Shown piece by piece: positions 45,201-58,930 of a stretch of 64,000 bases of DNA. Source of the stretch: Straminergon stramineum (Eukaryota; Streptophyta; Bryopsida; Hypnales; Calliergonaceae); the NCBI GenBank assembly GCA_963920665.1, contig OY987266.1:6081001-6145000 (forward strand), in the 5' to 3' direction. Every line of letters starts with the position of its first letter. Position 1 is the first letter of the stretch. A model generated the notes under the pieces. That model was given only the letters and a program-made list of their open reading frames with translations, searched no databases and was not told the DNA's origin. The position numbers and the translations under genes are program-made.

Positions 45201-48200
45201 TGAATTTTAATTTGTTTAAATTAAAAACTCCTAATTAAAGATGAGAAAGTATTAGCATCATTCAAAAAATAAAACTTTGATGCAATAAATTATTACCTTT
45301 AGGATTTGATAAAAGAAAAACATCGCCTCGAAGATGAATTGGACAAGGCAATGGAAAAAGGTTACAAGGGATTGGGAGGAAGTGAGGATCGAAATCTTGG
45401 AGAAGAATTGTCAAATATGACTCAAGAAAGGAATAAACTACGAAAAATCAAGATTACTTTGGCTATTGAGAATGTATCATTAAAGGAATCACAAACAGAG
45501 TTGAGAATACAAGTGGATGCGCTTGAAAATGAGTGTATGGCCTTATTAGAATGGAAAGAAAAGGCACAAAAATTGGAAGAAGAGTGTGAAGATTTGCGAG
45601 ATTGGAAAAAAAAGGCAGAAGCACTTGAAGTAGAATGCAAAGATTTGCACAACCGCCAAATGAAGATTGAAGCTCATAAATTTGAATGCCAAACTAAGAC
45701 CTCTAAAACAAAAGAATTTGAAGAAAAATATCAAAGCCTTCATGAAAGCATTGAGAGTGTTGACAAAGAATGTCAAGCTATATGCTACAATAACAATTGT
45801 TATGAAGAAGAGTGCAAAAGCTTACGTGAATGTAAAGCCAATCTTGAAAAAGAATGTGAAAGACTTTGCCAAAGGATTAGTTGTTTGGAAAAAGATCAAA
45901 ACACTTTTTGCAAGTTTAAAGAAAAGTTTGAAAAATGTATTGAAAATAATGAGTTCCATGATGTAGATAAATTGAAGATGGATATTCTTGAATGTGGGTT
46001 TGAGAATCTTAGTGAAACTGGAAACAAAGTAGAAGAACAAAACAACACCTCACACCAAGTAGGCTCAATGAATATTGAGTATTGCAATGTTAAAGAATAC
46101 TTAGAAAAGATTGCTAGTTTAGAGCAAGAAAACATGAAACTGTGCCAAAATCATCAAATTGCACTTGATAAGCAATGGGATGCACTTCAAGGAGATCTAA
46201 AAGCTTTTGAGATAAAAATAGAAGAACTAGAAAATGAATGTGAAAGTGTTCGAAGAGATCATCTATCAAGCATGGTTGAAAATGCGGAGCTAGTCCGAGA
46301 GAAGGAAAGGTTGTTGACATTGTATAATGATCAAAAGTATAATTATGAAATATTAGAAACATCAAATGAATGCTTGCAAAAGGATCAAGAGCAAAAAGAG
46401 GCCAAACGAATGAAAGAGCGAAATGACTACCAATCATCCATCGATAATTTGAATCGACAAATAGTAGAATTGGAATCATCATTTTCTGAGAAGTTGCATC
46501 AACAAGCTTCTAACTATGAAATTTGCTTGGGTCCTACGATAAAAGCTAATGGTCAAGAGACTATAACTTTGTCTCGCCAAGAATATAAAATTCTTTTGGC
46601 AGAAAAAGCAGTGATGTTGCAAGAACGTGATAGCGCCCACAAGAAATTGTGTAGTGCCGAGGTTCAAAATCTTCAACTTAGTGCAAGTATTGAGTGTTTG
46701 AGAAAAGAAATTCCATGCTCAAATCAAGGTTACAAGGAGAATGCAAATGATGCTGAAGTATTGCTTGCTCAAGATATTGTGAATCTTCGATCCATGGTTA
46801 GTTCACTAGAAGAAGAATTAGAAAGTGAAACTTGTGAAAGAAATAAACTGCTTGAAATGAATAAATCTTTGAGAGGAGAACTAAATCAACTCAATGAAGC
46901 ACTTTCACGATGTCAACATGAAAATCAAAATTTAAATATCACACTTGATGAGTTGAAAAGAAGATCTTCACTTGAACAAATTCACTCTGCTGCTTCTTCA
47001 TTAAAAGAGCAACTTGGCAAGGTATCTAAAGAAAAAGATTTAATCAAAGAACAACTCACTAAAGCAATCAAAGAGAGAGAGCAACTTACAAATGTTGCAA
47101 ATGAAAGGGATAAAGTCATTAATTCATTGAAGGAAAAAATGACAAAGTTAGAAAAAGGAGAAGAGTATTCTTTCAAAACTCAATTACAAGATGGAAATGA
47201 CAAGATGGCTATACCATCCAAAGTAAATGACCAATCATTGAAAGTCATGGAAGAAAGTGGAAATGTAAAAGAAGTGGAAACTCTCAAACATGAATTACTA
47301 CTTTTGAATAATGATTTGATAAAGAAAACAAAATTGTGGCAAAAAGAGCGTAGTAGTTTTGAAGAAAAATGTAGAAGACTTGAAGTTGAGCTAATGAATA
47401 CAAGAGAAGCACAAGACATGATAAAAAAGAAAATGGAAGATGATCTCCAAGAAGCAATGCAAACAAAAAATAATCTAGAATTGATAGCAAAAAATGGAAT
47501 AAAAGATATACATGTACAAGTATTAGAGCTTAAAGATGAGTTGTCTAAAGCAAAGAATTTTTTTCATAAGAAATTTGAACTTGCCACTAAAGAAATGGAG
47601 TACATTATGGTAGAAATAAATTTACTTTTACAAGAAATGATGGAGCTAAAGGAAAAAAAGATTTTGGTGAAATATGAAAAAGAAAATATGAGTAATGATA
47701 TAGTAAAATACAATGGGCACACAAAGGATTCAAAAATTTCAAGTTGGACAGTTGAGGATGCAAATCAATCTAATCTTTTTATTCCAAAACCCCTCTTTGA
47801 ACAAGGAATACAAGTAATGCTACAAGAAGATCTTAAACTTGAAACTAAGAAAATAAATTATCATGAAAAAGATAGAATTCCAATAATGGACAAAAATAAT
47901 GATGAATTGATGGCTATAACAAAAGAAAGAGATTTCCTATTGTTGATTGTTTCACAACTCAAAATGGAGAAGAATGCTCCAAATCACCACAAAGATGCAT
48001 GCTCTTGCAATGGTAGTTTGATTCAAGTAGAAAAATATGAAGACAAACTAGGTAGATTCAACAAATAATATATATTTTTTAAATTATTAATTCATATTTG
48101 AAGCAAATAAATTTAAAAGAAGATTTGATTATATTCTAAAATGTATGATTTTTAAAGATGATTGTAATATTAAAATACATATATTATTTTAAGTGCAGAT

Positions 48201-51079
48201 CTTGAGAAATGACAAAAATAATTGGTTTGATTTTTATGTAGAATGTTCTTTTACATTAAAAGAAAACCAAAATATCCAAATAAGTGAGAAGAAGGAAAAA
48301 TCTTGTATTGAAGTGACCACTTCCAATGAAAACCTTCATGATTTTGAAATAAAAGTGAAAATTTTGAACAAACAATTGCTTGATTTAATTAGTGAAAAAG
48401 ACCAACTCACATTTGCAAACCAATCACTCTTGCACGAGCAAGAGAGCCTAATTGATGCAATTGGAAAACTCAAGGCAGAGAAGGAGACTATGTTTACAAA
48501 ATTTGAGCAATTTGAGCAAGACTTAAACTTAGAAACTTCTTCTCTAAAAGCATTGCTTGCAAAAGAAAAAGAACAACTTGCCATTTCTGAAGAATCCTTG
48601 CACAAAAAGTTTGAAGATCACTCTATCACTATACAATCACTAAATGAACAATTGGAGTCTTTATCCTATGAAAAAGATTGTATTGTACAAGCAAAAGAAT
48701 TTGTTACCCTTGAAAGGAATAACCTATTAGATAAAAATTCAACACTTGAGAAGCAACTACAAACGATTGTTAAGATTGAAAAAATTGATAGTTTTCAAAA
48801 AGACACTAATGATACATTTTCTTCAACGTATGAAAAAATACTACTCTTAAAAGACCATGAAAATCTCATTGCAGAAATTGTATTATTAAAAAAAGAAAAA
48901 AAAGATATTGAAAATAAACTTGAATTAATTATTGGACAAAATTGTACTTCATTAAACAATTATAGAAATGCTCTTGATAAGGCTCAATGTGATTTAGACA
49001 TGAAAAATGAACAACATGAAAATTTAATCAAAAAAAGCACACAATTGAAAGAGGATAATGTGGTTCTAGTCCAAACTAAAAACCATTTTGTTCATGAGTG
49101 CAAGAATCTTTTGATACAAATAACATTATTAAAAAAAGATAATAAAGAAATGAAAAAGATATTTAGAGAGGAAATGGTTCAATTGACCTCACTTAAAAAC
49201 GAGTCATTGGAAGCAATTAGAAAGAAAATTCAAATAGACAGTGACAAAGATTCTTTGATTCGACAACCCCATTTGCTTAGAAATGAAAAGTTACATATTG
49301 ATTTGCAAGCCTCTATATTTAAAAATGCAAACATATCAATAAATGAAGAACAACAAATGTGTGTGCCTAATACCATTGAAATTGGAATACTTTGCAATAT
49401 GGAACCCACACATAAGTTCCAAGGAGAATTTATTAAAGAAAATGAATATTCAAGTACAAATTTTTTGGATGTTGACTTGGAGTCACCAAATAAGGAGCTA
49501 AAATTCTTCAAACAAAAAAAAGATGAGCTTAGAAATCAAAGAGATAATCTTGTAACATTATTAAAAAAACCCGAACAAGCTCATTTTGATACTTTTAGTG
49601 TTGAAATAGAAACACTAAAGCAAAAATTAGTGCTTTTGGATACAAAGTATAATCAACTTGTTTTAGATAGAGATGATGTGATACAAGAAAATAAATTCAT
49701 GAAGCACACATTAGAGTCACTCATAAAAGAATGTGACAATCTTTTCACAACCATTAAATCACTAAAAGATGTGAAACTATCTACAAATTCAAATATTGAG
49801 CATCAACCACATTCAAAGGTAGATCAATCAATGGATGAAAAAGAAAAAGACTCAATTAAAATAGAAAAATTTCCAAAAGAAAAATTTAACAAATTTGCCC
49901 AAAAAATTGCTATTTTAATAAAGGAATTCATTGCAAGTACAAAAGAAAGGGAGAAATTAGTTTTAGAGATGACTTCTCTTAAACGAGAATGTCAAAAACT
50001 TCATACAACTCTTATTGCGGCTGAAAGAGATAAAGATAATTTGATGACAAGTGTTGTAGAATCACGTTCAACAATTGATCATGTAGTAGTCGAAATTAGC
50101 CGATTGCAAAGGGAATTAGTGGAAACAGAGTTGAAACTAACACACCTTACAATTGAGCGGGATAATGCTATTCTTCAAATTGCAGACTTGCAAAGGCTCT
50201 TAAATAACCACAATAGGATGCAACACTTGCAAGGATCTTATTCTTTGAACAAATTTGAAAACTTAGAAGCACAAAAGAGGTGTTCAAGAATAGAAAAGGT
50301 AATTGTTCAAATTTGCTAATGTATGAAATTATATGTGTTACACATGTTTTAATATTTTGTAAAAATAATTTGTAAATTGTATATACTTTTAAATAGTAAT
50401 CACTACTAACAATATTTTTGATGGATCTCAAATTTTGGATGAAATTTGATTCAATAAAATTTATTAATATTCTTGAAATTCTAACCTTACAAGTTGCAAA
50501 TAACTTCAAAAATTTTGAATCTCAAAATTTCTATCATGAACTTTCTCAAAGAGTTGAAAAAATAACTCTTCCATTGATTTTTGTAATAGGATGTAATGAA
50601 GGACCACTTACAAAAATGTTCTATGGATCTTGAAGTAAGGGATTGTTATTTCAAAATCTTTATATGCAATTGATTTAATACTACAAAACTAACAAAGGCC
50701 AAAGCATTTGTTTTATATAGTTCAATTTGAAATCTTTATTGCTTATATGAGATATTTAAGTAACTTTTTTTGACATGTAGGGAAATTATCAATTTAAACA
50801 ACCATTGCAATCAATGGCAAATTTCAAGATTCAAAAAATAGATTCACATCCTCTTGCTAATCCATCCTTTCACAATTCCTCGGTATGATGCTTTTAAACT
50901 ATTTTTTGATACCAACTTAATAGACAAAAGAAAAAGAAATGCATTGATTAAAATCACTATATAAAAAATATATTAGACTAATTATATGTATATATTGTAT
51001 TGTAACAGGTGTTTCTCTCTGGAGTTGATTCAATTGGAAGGCCTCGACCACCCCCTCCTCCTTTGCTCCACCAACAATA
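41743..51079 (+). CDS. Giant coiled-coil protein, about 2,375 aa, about nine exons
   Basis: I do not recognise this protein. Exons that keep one frame: 41743-41916, 42394-43350, 43696-43884, 44060-44218, 44461-45111, 45303-48026, 48199-50298, 50781-50882 and 51009-51079. The second exon could instead end at 43432 and join 43709, adding about 23 residues. Nearly all of it is Lys/Glu/Leu/Asn-rich heptad helix. Exon 2 carries about seven copies of a 13-residue unit (IGIEKKGEVEELV type). The C-terminus is non-helical, ending in a proline-rich SIGRPRPPPPPLL and then HQQ. There is no motor, membrane or enzymatic domain. Long open exons in very AT-rich DNA argue that selection keeps it functional. 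A structural role (cytoskeleton, basal body, nuclear or Golgi tether) is plausible; none is shown. Confidence 0.82.
42211..42243. repeat. (TTA)n microsatellite in intron 1 of the giant gene
   Basis: Eleven near-perfect ATT/TTA units between exons 1 and 2. Confidence 0.9.
42592..42870 (+). repeat. 39-bp coding minisatellite, about seven copies
   Basis: Units of 39 bp encode the 13-residue consensus I-G-I-E-K-K-G-E-V-E-E-L-V within exon 2 of the giant coiled-coil gene. Copies differ by a few substitutions, and spacing is exactly 39 bp, so all stay in frame. Confidence 0.88.
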
Positions 51080-54000
51080 GCCAATAAAAAATCAATAGTG
51101 TATTACTTATAATAATTTGGATCATTGATTTTGAAGCCATCCTTAGTTTCTTACAAACAATTGGGATAATTCATTGACTTTGATATATGCACTAATATTA
51201 GAAAATCAACAAATTATTTGTTATGCATACTCAATATCAAAGTCTCACCAACCATATATTTGAAGTTGTATCCAAGAATACGATCATATCTTTTAAGATG
51301 TAAAGAATTTTTGCAACTAGATTTAAAGTTTAACTTCATTTGATATATCATAGCAATTAATAATAATTTTTTGTATTGCAATTGTTGAAAGTTGAAACTA
51401 ATTCACAATTAGAGTTGGAAATTTTATGTGTCATTTTCAACAATATTAATTTAAAGTGATAATACAGGAATTTATGAATTTATTGCAAATTTCAATCCAT
51501 CATTCAAAGATCTTTGTCAAGGTATTTATATAGCTTTCATGCATCACCATATTTAGAATGTATCTATTAAGAGATATTTCTATTTGATATCAAATATTTT
51601 CAATCAATTATTTAATATTCAACATTTTAATACAAATGATTTTTTTGTCTACTAGGTACTTCAAGTTTTCTATGGATGAAATTACCTTCATTTGTGAAAA
51701 TTTAGCATTAATACCATACATGAAAGAATTCAAAATCTACTTTTCATCATACTCATTTTCAACTTGTGAAATTGTTTTGAAGGTAAAATTCAAATATTAA
51801 TTGATAGTGAAAAATACTTTTTTGAAACTTGTTGCAAAAAAATACAATTTTGTTCTTGGTTATACTCTTTATTGTTGCTAGCATATTATAATTAGCTATA
51901 AGATTAGAAATTGTTTTCAGAGGCTCCAAGACATATTTTGAATTGGAATTTTGTAAATAACATTGAAATGAATTGTAATTCCTTACAATAATTATTGAAA
52001 AATTCAATATTGTAGTATAATGAAGATTCTAAGACTTTAGGTTCCATCATTTGCCCAATTAAATTACTTCTGAATATTCTTAGGTGGAATTTTGAAAGAA
52101 TCATTTTAGGACTACAAGTTATACTATTAATGTATAATACCTTATTTTATTGAATATTAAAATAAAAAATACCTGAATTTTTCACAAATTTCATGTACTG
52201 TAAACAATTCCAATAAGTTTTAGATTATTTTTGGAAGAAAGATCCAAGCTTGATGTTTGGAAAATAAAATTAATTTTAGATATTTTGTTCAAGAAACTTT
52301 CATTTTATAACTATTGGACAACATCATTATTTACTATTATTAATATCATTTTTTGGTAATTAATTTTAATATTTTATTTTACATTATGGTAAAACAAATT
52401 TAGACACAAGTCTAGTTTTAAAATATTATAACTTAAGAAAGCTAAACTTTCTTCTATTTATATTTTCTCTTAACAATTGGAAATTCATATTTTTGCTTGA
52501 AAGAGTTTATTTTTTGACTTATTTCAATTTTTTCTTATATATAAAAAAGTTTTACAATAAAAATATTTAGTAACTGAATAAAACATCAACTAAGTTTTAA
52601 AAGGGATAATTAACCATTAAAATTTTAAACCTAAACCATCAAAATTGTCCATAAACTATTACAATATTATTTTTGAATTTAAATTCATAATTTATTTGTA
52701 TACATTCATTTTATCATTATAATATTTATCAATAATTTTCAATTCAACCTCACTAATAGTAAAATTAACATTACTCAATATTTCAATAGAATACTACCTT
52801 GTACTTCAACAAATTTGATTTGTTCAAAATTACTAATACATTATTATGTGGATCAAAATACAAATTTGCAACAATAAATGAACTTTAGAATAGCCTTATA
52901 AACCTCCAAGGTTAATAAAGCTCTTACAAGAAAGTATTTTAGAGAAGAAAATTTGCATTTTTGTCTCTAATAATTCTTGAAGTCCAAAAGTTTCCTTGGA
53001 AAACACTTGGGATTTTAGATTGGCTTGTGTGACCTCAATTTTTGACATTATTTTCCTAAAATGCTTTTTAAGATAAAAAAAATACATTAGTTTTTGAAGA
53101 ATATGACTTTATTTCAATTGGTGCATGGAAGCAAAAGTTATGCCACTTTAAGTTCCAAAAGCTATTTGCCAAGTAGAAACACAAAAAATTGATAAAAAAA
53201 TAATAATAATTTGATTCTTGCATGTAGATTACATTTTTTTTATGGAAAACTTTGATTCATTCCTTTTGGATTAGTGATGTGAAAGATATGGATCTTCTTT
53301 TCTTGTGGGCAATCATTGTATTCTTTTGATAAAATACTATATAGTATTGCTTTTGAGGTCAATTTCACATTTTTCAAAAAAATGATTGTACAAGGTTAAC
53401 TTTGCATGCTAGAAAAATCTCACACATAGGATTAGTATGTTTCAATTCTATCTTTAAGCAATTAATGATTTAGTTTTTCTTACTATCTTATGCTTGCTTC
53501 TACTTAACAATTTTTTAATAATGAAAATAAATATTTTTTATTTTTTTCTAAATTTTGTCCTTTTAGATTTCAATTCAATTCTTCACCATAAAGATATTGC
53601 ACCTCAAAACTTGGTATTGCAATACTCAAAGTTAAGAGGATCCAAAGACTTATATTCTAGGGTTACAAGTTACAAAAAAAATATTTTCTTCACTTTAAAT
53701 ATAAAAATCTTGCAATCTATGGAATCGATTTTAAAATAATCTTCCACACATATTTTACATTAGTTTAGTATGGGATCCTATGGTTAGATATGCAAAAATT
53801 CAAAGTTTTTAGCAATAAATGACAATATTAACCGTATTTTTTATGAAAAAATGGTGTTGGGACTGGAGAGGATAATTGTCCACATTGCATATTAGTAGTA
53901 CAAATTATCACTATGTTTCCATTGTGTTAATCACTAATTTTTATTTTGTAAGAGGATGAAATCATTTCAGAAATATGTATTTATGCCTAAAATATTTGTT

Positions 54001-55513
54001 CATTTGAAAGGTTTCTAATAATTGATTGGCCTCATTTTTTAATATAGAATATGAAATGCATTAAATACTTACTATTACTTTCTCTCTTTTTCTCTATCTA
54101 TAAATTTCAATTGAATTTCATTTGGCATTTAATTTCAATTAGATATACAATAAGAATTTTAGACATATTTTGTATTGATTGAATGATTTTTAATATTAAA
54201 AATCATGCATTTTTTTATATATAACTAAAAGAAAATATTCACTGAAACTAGAATGTAGAGATACGTGGATTTGAAGTCCATTCTATACTTGATTAATCTA
54301 TTGGATTTTTCGTTTTAAAATTTTTTTTCGACCTATTTATCAATATGGAGTTTTTGAATAGCCACAAAGATTATATATGTACATTATCAAAGGTTCATCA
54401 ATGTATGATTCACCAATATTGCTAGTTCATTTACAAATAATATATATACAATATGAAGTTAGATCACAATTGAAATTGGTGATTTAGATTGGTAATGTAG
54501 CCCTAGTGTCATTGCAAACAAATGACTTTATATATAATATATTGAAGATGAGAATAAAGCCAAGGGAATAGAAAATGTATTCCAAAACATGGATTTGTAT
54601 TGGCTTCTTTTTAATTTTATTGATGAAGGTACCTCCAAAAGGTTTAACAAGAAAAATATTGGAAAAGCTATTATTGCCAATGTTGTCTCTTGCACAAAAC
54701 TTAAAGATTTGTAGAACTAGGGTATTTGCTCTCAATTTAAAGTTTTTGGTTTGCATTGGGATGGTAATTGGGATGGTCAGAGTTGTTGCGGAGGCTTTCA
54801 AGAAACAACTCAATATGGCAATTCTAACCTTGACGAAGTCCATATCGAAACATAGATGCAATTTTGTAGAGTTTTATTTGGAGTATTGCAAGCAACCATA
54901 TTTTATGTTGGACTTGGAGGTTGGTAGCACTAGTTCTTCAGAGCGTTGTAGAAAATCATGACAAATATCTTTTCTTCAACCAATCATCATTATTATGACA
55001 AGGATGAACAAAGAAGGTTAAGTTGTTATCATTGAGCATGCTTGCACTTGAATAAATGCTCAAGAACTGCCAATTATTAATCTCAATACTTTGAATGATG
55101 AAGTTTTCTTAGGCTATCAATTTATACTAAATGTTGGGTGGAGATTGAGGCCTATAATAAACTAGACAAGCTTCAAAGTTGAACCATACAAGTGATATAA
55201 TGATCTTCAACCAATGTTATTCTTGTTTGTTTACATCTCAATTAATGCCAAATTTGCATTAAAGTAATACATGGAATATATTTGTTGATTCAAGCTTATT
55301 GGCCCATTTCCCTAACCTCCTTCCCAATCCCGAGCCCTACTTTTGGATCCATCCACAACTTGTTTATAATCCAATTAAACTAAAGTCTACTCACCTTTTG
55401 AGATATTGATAGACTCTCATCCCTTGGAATCCTATTTTTTGAAGAATAGTTTTGAACAAGTTTAGAGACACTAATAGGTGCCTACTACCCTTTTAATTCA
55501 AATATTTATAAAA
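51080..55513. other. AT-rich gene-poor DNA
   Basis: No gene is supported. The frame at 54575-54961 (128 codons) is hydrophobic and features-poor; I could not link it to any family. No element boundaries were found. Confidence 0.4.
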
Positions 55514-56445
55514 TTAACCCCTAAATGTTTTCGACTATGTTTTCACCAAAACCACTCCAAAACTGTCATTTCTAGAACAAGTACTAAATTTTAGGAAAAA
55601 AACATTTTTGGACACATGTAACCATAATTCTTGTACTAAATTTATTTGAGAAGACGTGGAAAAAAATTCAAAAATTTCCGCCTTGTAGATTGTAAGATAT
55701 TAGCATTTGAATTGGCAAAAATCCTTTTTTTGGCCCTGTGAAAAAATGGGCAGCTGCACTTCACAAGGCCACATTTGTATGAAAAAAATTCCAAAATGGT
55801 GGTTACTCTTTGGATTCTTCCTTCGAGGCAAGTGGCTACATGCTTGAAAAAATTCAGATCATTTGAAATTGTACAACATGCAAGGAAAAGAAAGTAAGTA
55901 CAAAGAAGTAGAGAATGATTCAAAATACTAAATTGTGAAGAATTTTGTTATAGAATAGAAAAATTTCAATCCCAATGGTTGTAATGTTGTAATAAATAAT
56001 CTACATCCTATGATTTTATTTTTTTTCAAAAAATATTGAAAATTGAGTTAAATAAAGGACTTCAAAGTTTATTTTAGAGTAGAGAATCCAAAATTGCCTG
56101 CACACTAAAACTCCTCATAACTTTCATCACATAAATTAGAATGGAATGATTCAAAGCTTTCCATGTAAATATAAATCTAAAAAAACAATTTCAAATTTTT
56201 ATTTCTTAAGAAAGTATTTTTTTAAGAATTTTTTGGATTGCTCAAAGATCAATGAAAATTACATATCATGCAATAACTTTTTAACTATGTAGTCAAAAGT
56301 TATGAAAATTGTTGGGCCTTAAAGATATTCCTTGGGTAGACGTTGTGTGAAAATTTCAAAGTAAAGAAGGAAAAACTCCATTCGTAGTGAGCTACCCCAA
56401 ATCGCTCTGTTGCCAAAAAATGCAATTTGGGCATTTAGGGGTTAA
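55514..56445. mobile_element. TTAA-flanked inverted-repeat element, copy C (924 bp)
   Basis: TTAA at 55514-55517 and 56442-56445. The left end is CCCCTAAATG, and the right end read inwards is CCCCTAAATGCCCAAATTGC. The interior is collinear with copy B at 19844-20767, about the same length. No coding capacity. Confidence 0.78.
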
Positions 56446-56458
56446 AAAACAATTAAAA

Positions 56459-56462
<4 letters not shown>

Positions 56463-56496
<34 letters not shown>
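56463..56496. repeat. (AC)17 microsatellite
   Basis: Seventeen perfect AC units, 17 bp outside the right TTAA of copy C. Confidence 0.95.
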
Positions 56497-56497
<1 letters not shown>

Positions 56498-57289
56498 ATT
56501 TCCTTTGCAAAAGGCCAACCAACACAAATTAATCAATTATGACTCTTGATAGTAAAAAAGGGACAATTTGTTCAAGGGACAATGGGTCTAGTTACCTTAG
56601 TGGGAGTCCTTAGTGGGAGTACATTTTAGGCAAGAATTTATAGGAATTAGTTCAAGAAGGGGTCACAATTAGGTGTGGTTACCTTAAATATTGCTAAGGA
56701 TACCAAACGTCCTTTGGATGACTTCATGTAAGATTGTAGGATGAAAAAAACATTTCAACCAATTTCTGTTTGGAAAGTTGCTTGAAGACATTTTCACTAA
56801 ATAGTATTCAAATTTTTTATTGGCTTTCTAAAGAAGAAGATGTTTAATCCACGGATTCTCCTTATAGTATATTTTGACCATTTCTTGCCATTCACTCTTG
56901 ATGTGAATTTTAGCCCTAAAAATGATAATTTTTGAATTGGACTCCAATTAATGAAATGAAGCTTATCAAGTGTGGTTTCTACTCCAATTATAAATTTTGT
57001 AAAATTCAATATTTTATAGCAATATGAACTTTAGGTCTATAACCATGGTCTATTGATTTTCTAATTTTAGAATATCATATTAATTTTGTTTTATACCGTG
57101 ATGTTATTCATTATAATATACATGTATGGTAAAGTTTTTAGATTTTTTGAGTATATTTTGCATTTGATATGAATTTTCTTCATTTAAAATTAAATCACAA
57201 CAATTTCAAAATTTGACCCAAAAATTTGAAACTTTGTTAATTATAGTAAACACTCGGACGTATTATTTCAATAAAAATTAATAATAAAG
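56497..57289. other. AT-rich intergenic DNA
   Basis: Nothing recognisable beyond a duplicated phrase, TTAGTGGGAGT, near 56600-56620. Confidence 0.4.
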
Positions 57290-57977
57290 TGTACCTTGTG
57301 TCGTTGCTATAGTCAAAATGAAAATAAAAGATTTTTTTATCATTTTTTTCATTAAAAAATAACTCCAAAATTCATAACTTTTACACTATAAGTTAGAACA
57401 CCATGAAATAAAGCCTATGCACTCCTCCTCACCGAGGGCTATCCGACAGTACCTAACTGAAGGTATAAACTAGTGTGAGTTGTGCTGTTGCCACAATCAA
57501 AATTAAAAAAAAGTATTTTTCTAATTTTTTTATTCATAAAAACTTCAAATTTTGATAACTTTCACATTGTAGGTTGGAACACCACGAAGCAAAGCCCATG
57601 CACCCCTCCCCACCAAGGGCTTTCCAATGATACAAAGCACATGGTCGAGGGATGCATAGTCTGGGAGATCTCAACATAACAAAACAAACAACAAACAACC
57701 TAATTTAAGGTATGGATTAGTGTGCCTTGTGCCGTTGCCACAATCACTGGGATGTCTAAAGTGATGAATAAGCCCTCTTTAATCTCCTAAAATTAAAAAA
57801 TTAAAAACTTTGAAATTCAATAACTTTCACACCTTAGGTCTAAACCCTATGGAACAAAGCCCATGCACCCCTCCTTGCCAAGGGCTTTTTGATGGTAACA
57901 AGCACCCAACTAGGGGATGCATGGTCTAGGAGATCTCAATGTAGCAAACAAAACAAACAAACAAACAAACAAAACCT
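57290..57977 (+). repeat. Three diverged tandem units of about 180-260 bp
   Basis: Units begin at 57290, 57473 and 57720. They share a TTGTGCCGTTGCCACAATCA-type start, ATAACTTTCACA, then AAAGCCCATGCACCCCTCC and an AAGGGCTTT phrase. The second and third also share GGGAGATCTCAA/AGGAGATCTCAA and end in AAAC/AAAACAAAC repeats (57945-57973). Non-coding. Confidence 0.75.
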
Positions 57978-58226
57978 GTGAGCATCACAGAGAAAACAAC
58001 ATAAATGATGAGCTTTTTTTTGATGGATCTAGAAAATCCAAAATAATTTGAGAACTACTAAGTTACCGAAAGTTTCATGGTTGAGATTTGAAGCCAACTT
58101 ACTAGCAAGTACCAATCTACAATTTATAAGAGAATCCATTTTGAGATTATAATACTTGATGAACTTGATATTCCACAAATCCTATTTTTTTAGCATCCAA
58201 ACAATGTCCCCTCATACACACAGGGG

Positions 58227-58606
58227 TTAACCCCTAAACGCAGGGCTGGACACCGTGGGGGAGAGCGGGTAGTGAACAGTAACAACTTCTGTGTTGACTG
58301 CAGAAAAAAGGCATTGTTCTTGCGTTGTTCAATGGCAAGCAAGTGCAATAGTGAGGTTGCCCGGTCGGAAATTGAAGAAAGGGCAGCATGCAACCTATCA
58401 TCGTCCTCAACTATCTTCACACAATTTGGCATACCGAAAAATAAGAAAGCATTCAATGAATCTGATTCTGGGTTTTCATGACAACTTCTTTTTGCACGAT
58501 CGCAATTAAAGAAAGAACGGATGAAAAACAGCTTGTTTACATCCTCGAAATCGCTTTTCTGACATCCATCGAACACAAAATGTCCGCCATGTCGTTTAGG
58601 GATTAA
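58227..58606. mobile_element. TTAA-flanked inverted-repeat element, short copy (372 bp)
   Basis: TTAA at 58227-58230 and 58603-58606. The left end is CCCCTAAACGCAGGGCTGGACA, shown here only to its family core. The right end, read inwards, is TCCCTAAACGACATGGCGGA, so the first ten bases match at nine positions and GGACA recurs. A 151-codon minus-strand frame covering the element has no recognisable features and is probably incidental. Confidence 0.62.
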
Positions 58607-58744
58607 GGTATGAATGTAACATATGCAATTGCAAAATGACAGCAACTAGAGTGGTGGACATTGAAGCTTGAAATCAGTGATCATCGGCCCATCCTTCCAG
58701 GGTCAACGGTGCTAGTATGTGAGCCCAAGAATGCGAGCTTGTGA
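58607..58744. other. Spacer
   Basis: No features seen. Confidence 0.4.
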
Positions 58745-58930
58745 GCATTGAGCCTACATAATAGGTACCTATAATATAGATACCACACACTATAGAAGGT
58801 GTATGTATCATAAACACCTATAATATGGGTCTTTGTAACATATATACCCTATAATCATAGACGATTTCTATGGTACATACACCTATAACATAGATGTGTA
58901 ATATTATAGGCTCATAGGCTCACACTCCTA
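58745..58930. repeat. Palindrome-like AT-rich block (GAGCC/CACCTATAA words)
   Basis: The words CACCTATAATAT, ACCTATAATATAG, CACCTATAACATAG and their complements recur on both strands. The block starts GAGCCTACATAAT and ends with ATTATAGGCTCATAGGCTC, so its ends can pair. It is perhaps a degenerate foldback element. Confidence 0.45.

Noticed and set aside
54575..54961. 128-codon frame as a gene
   Set aside because: No family features, no splice partners, AT-rich surroundings; likely chance or very old repeat.
58190..58645. 151-codon minus-strand frame as a gene
   Set aside because: It coincides with a TTAA-bounded inverted-repeat element and has no recognisable features.
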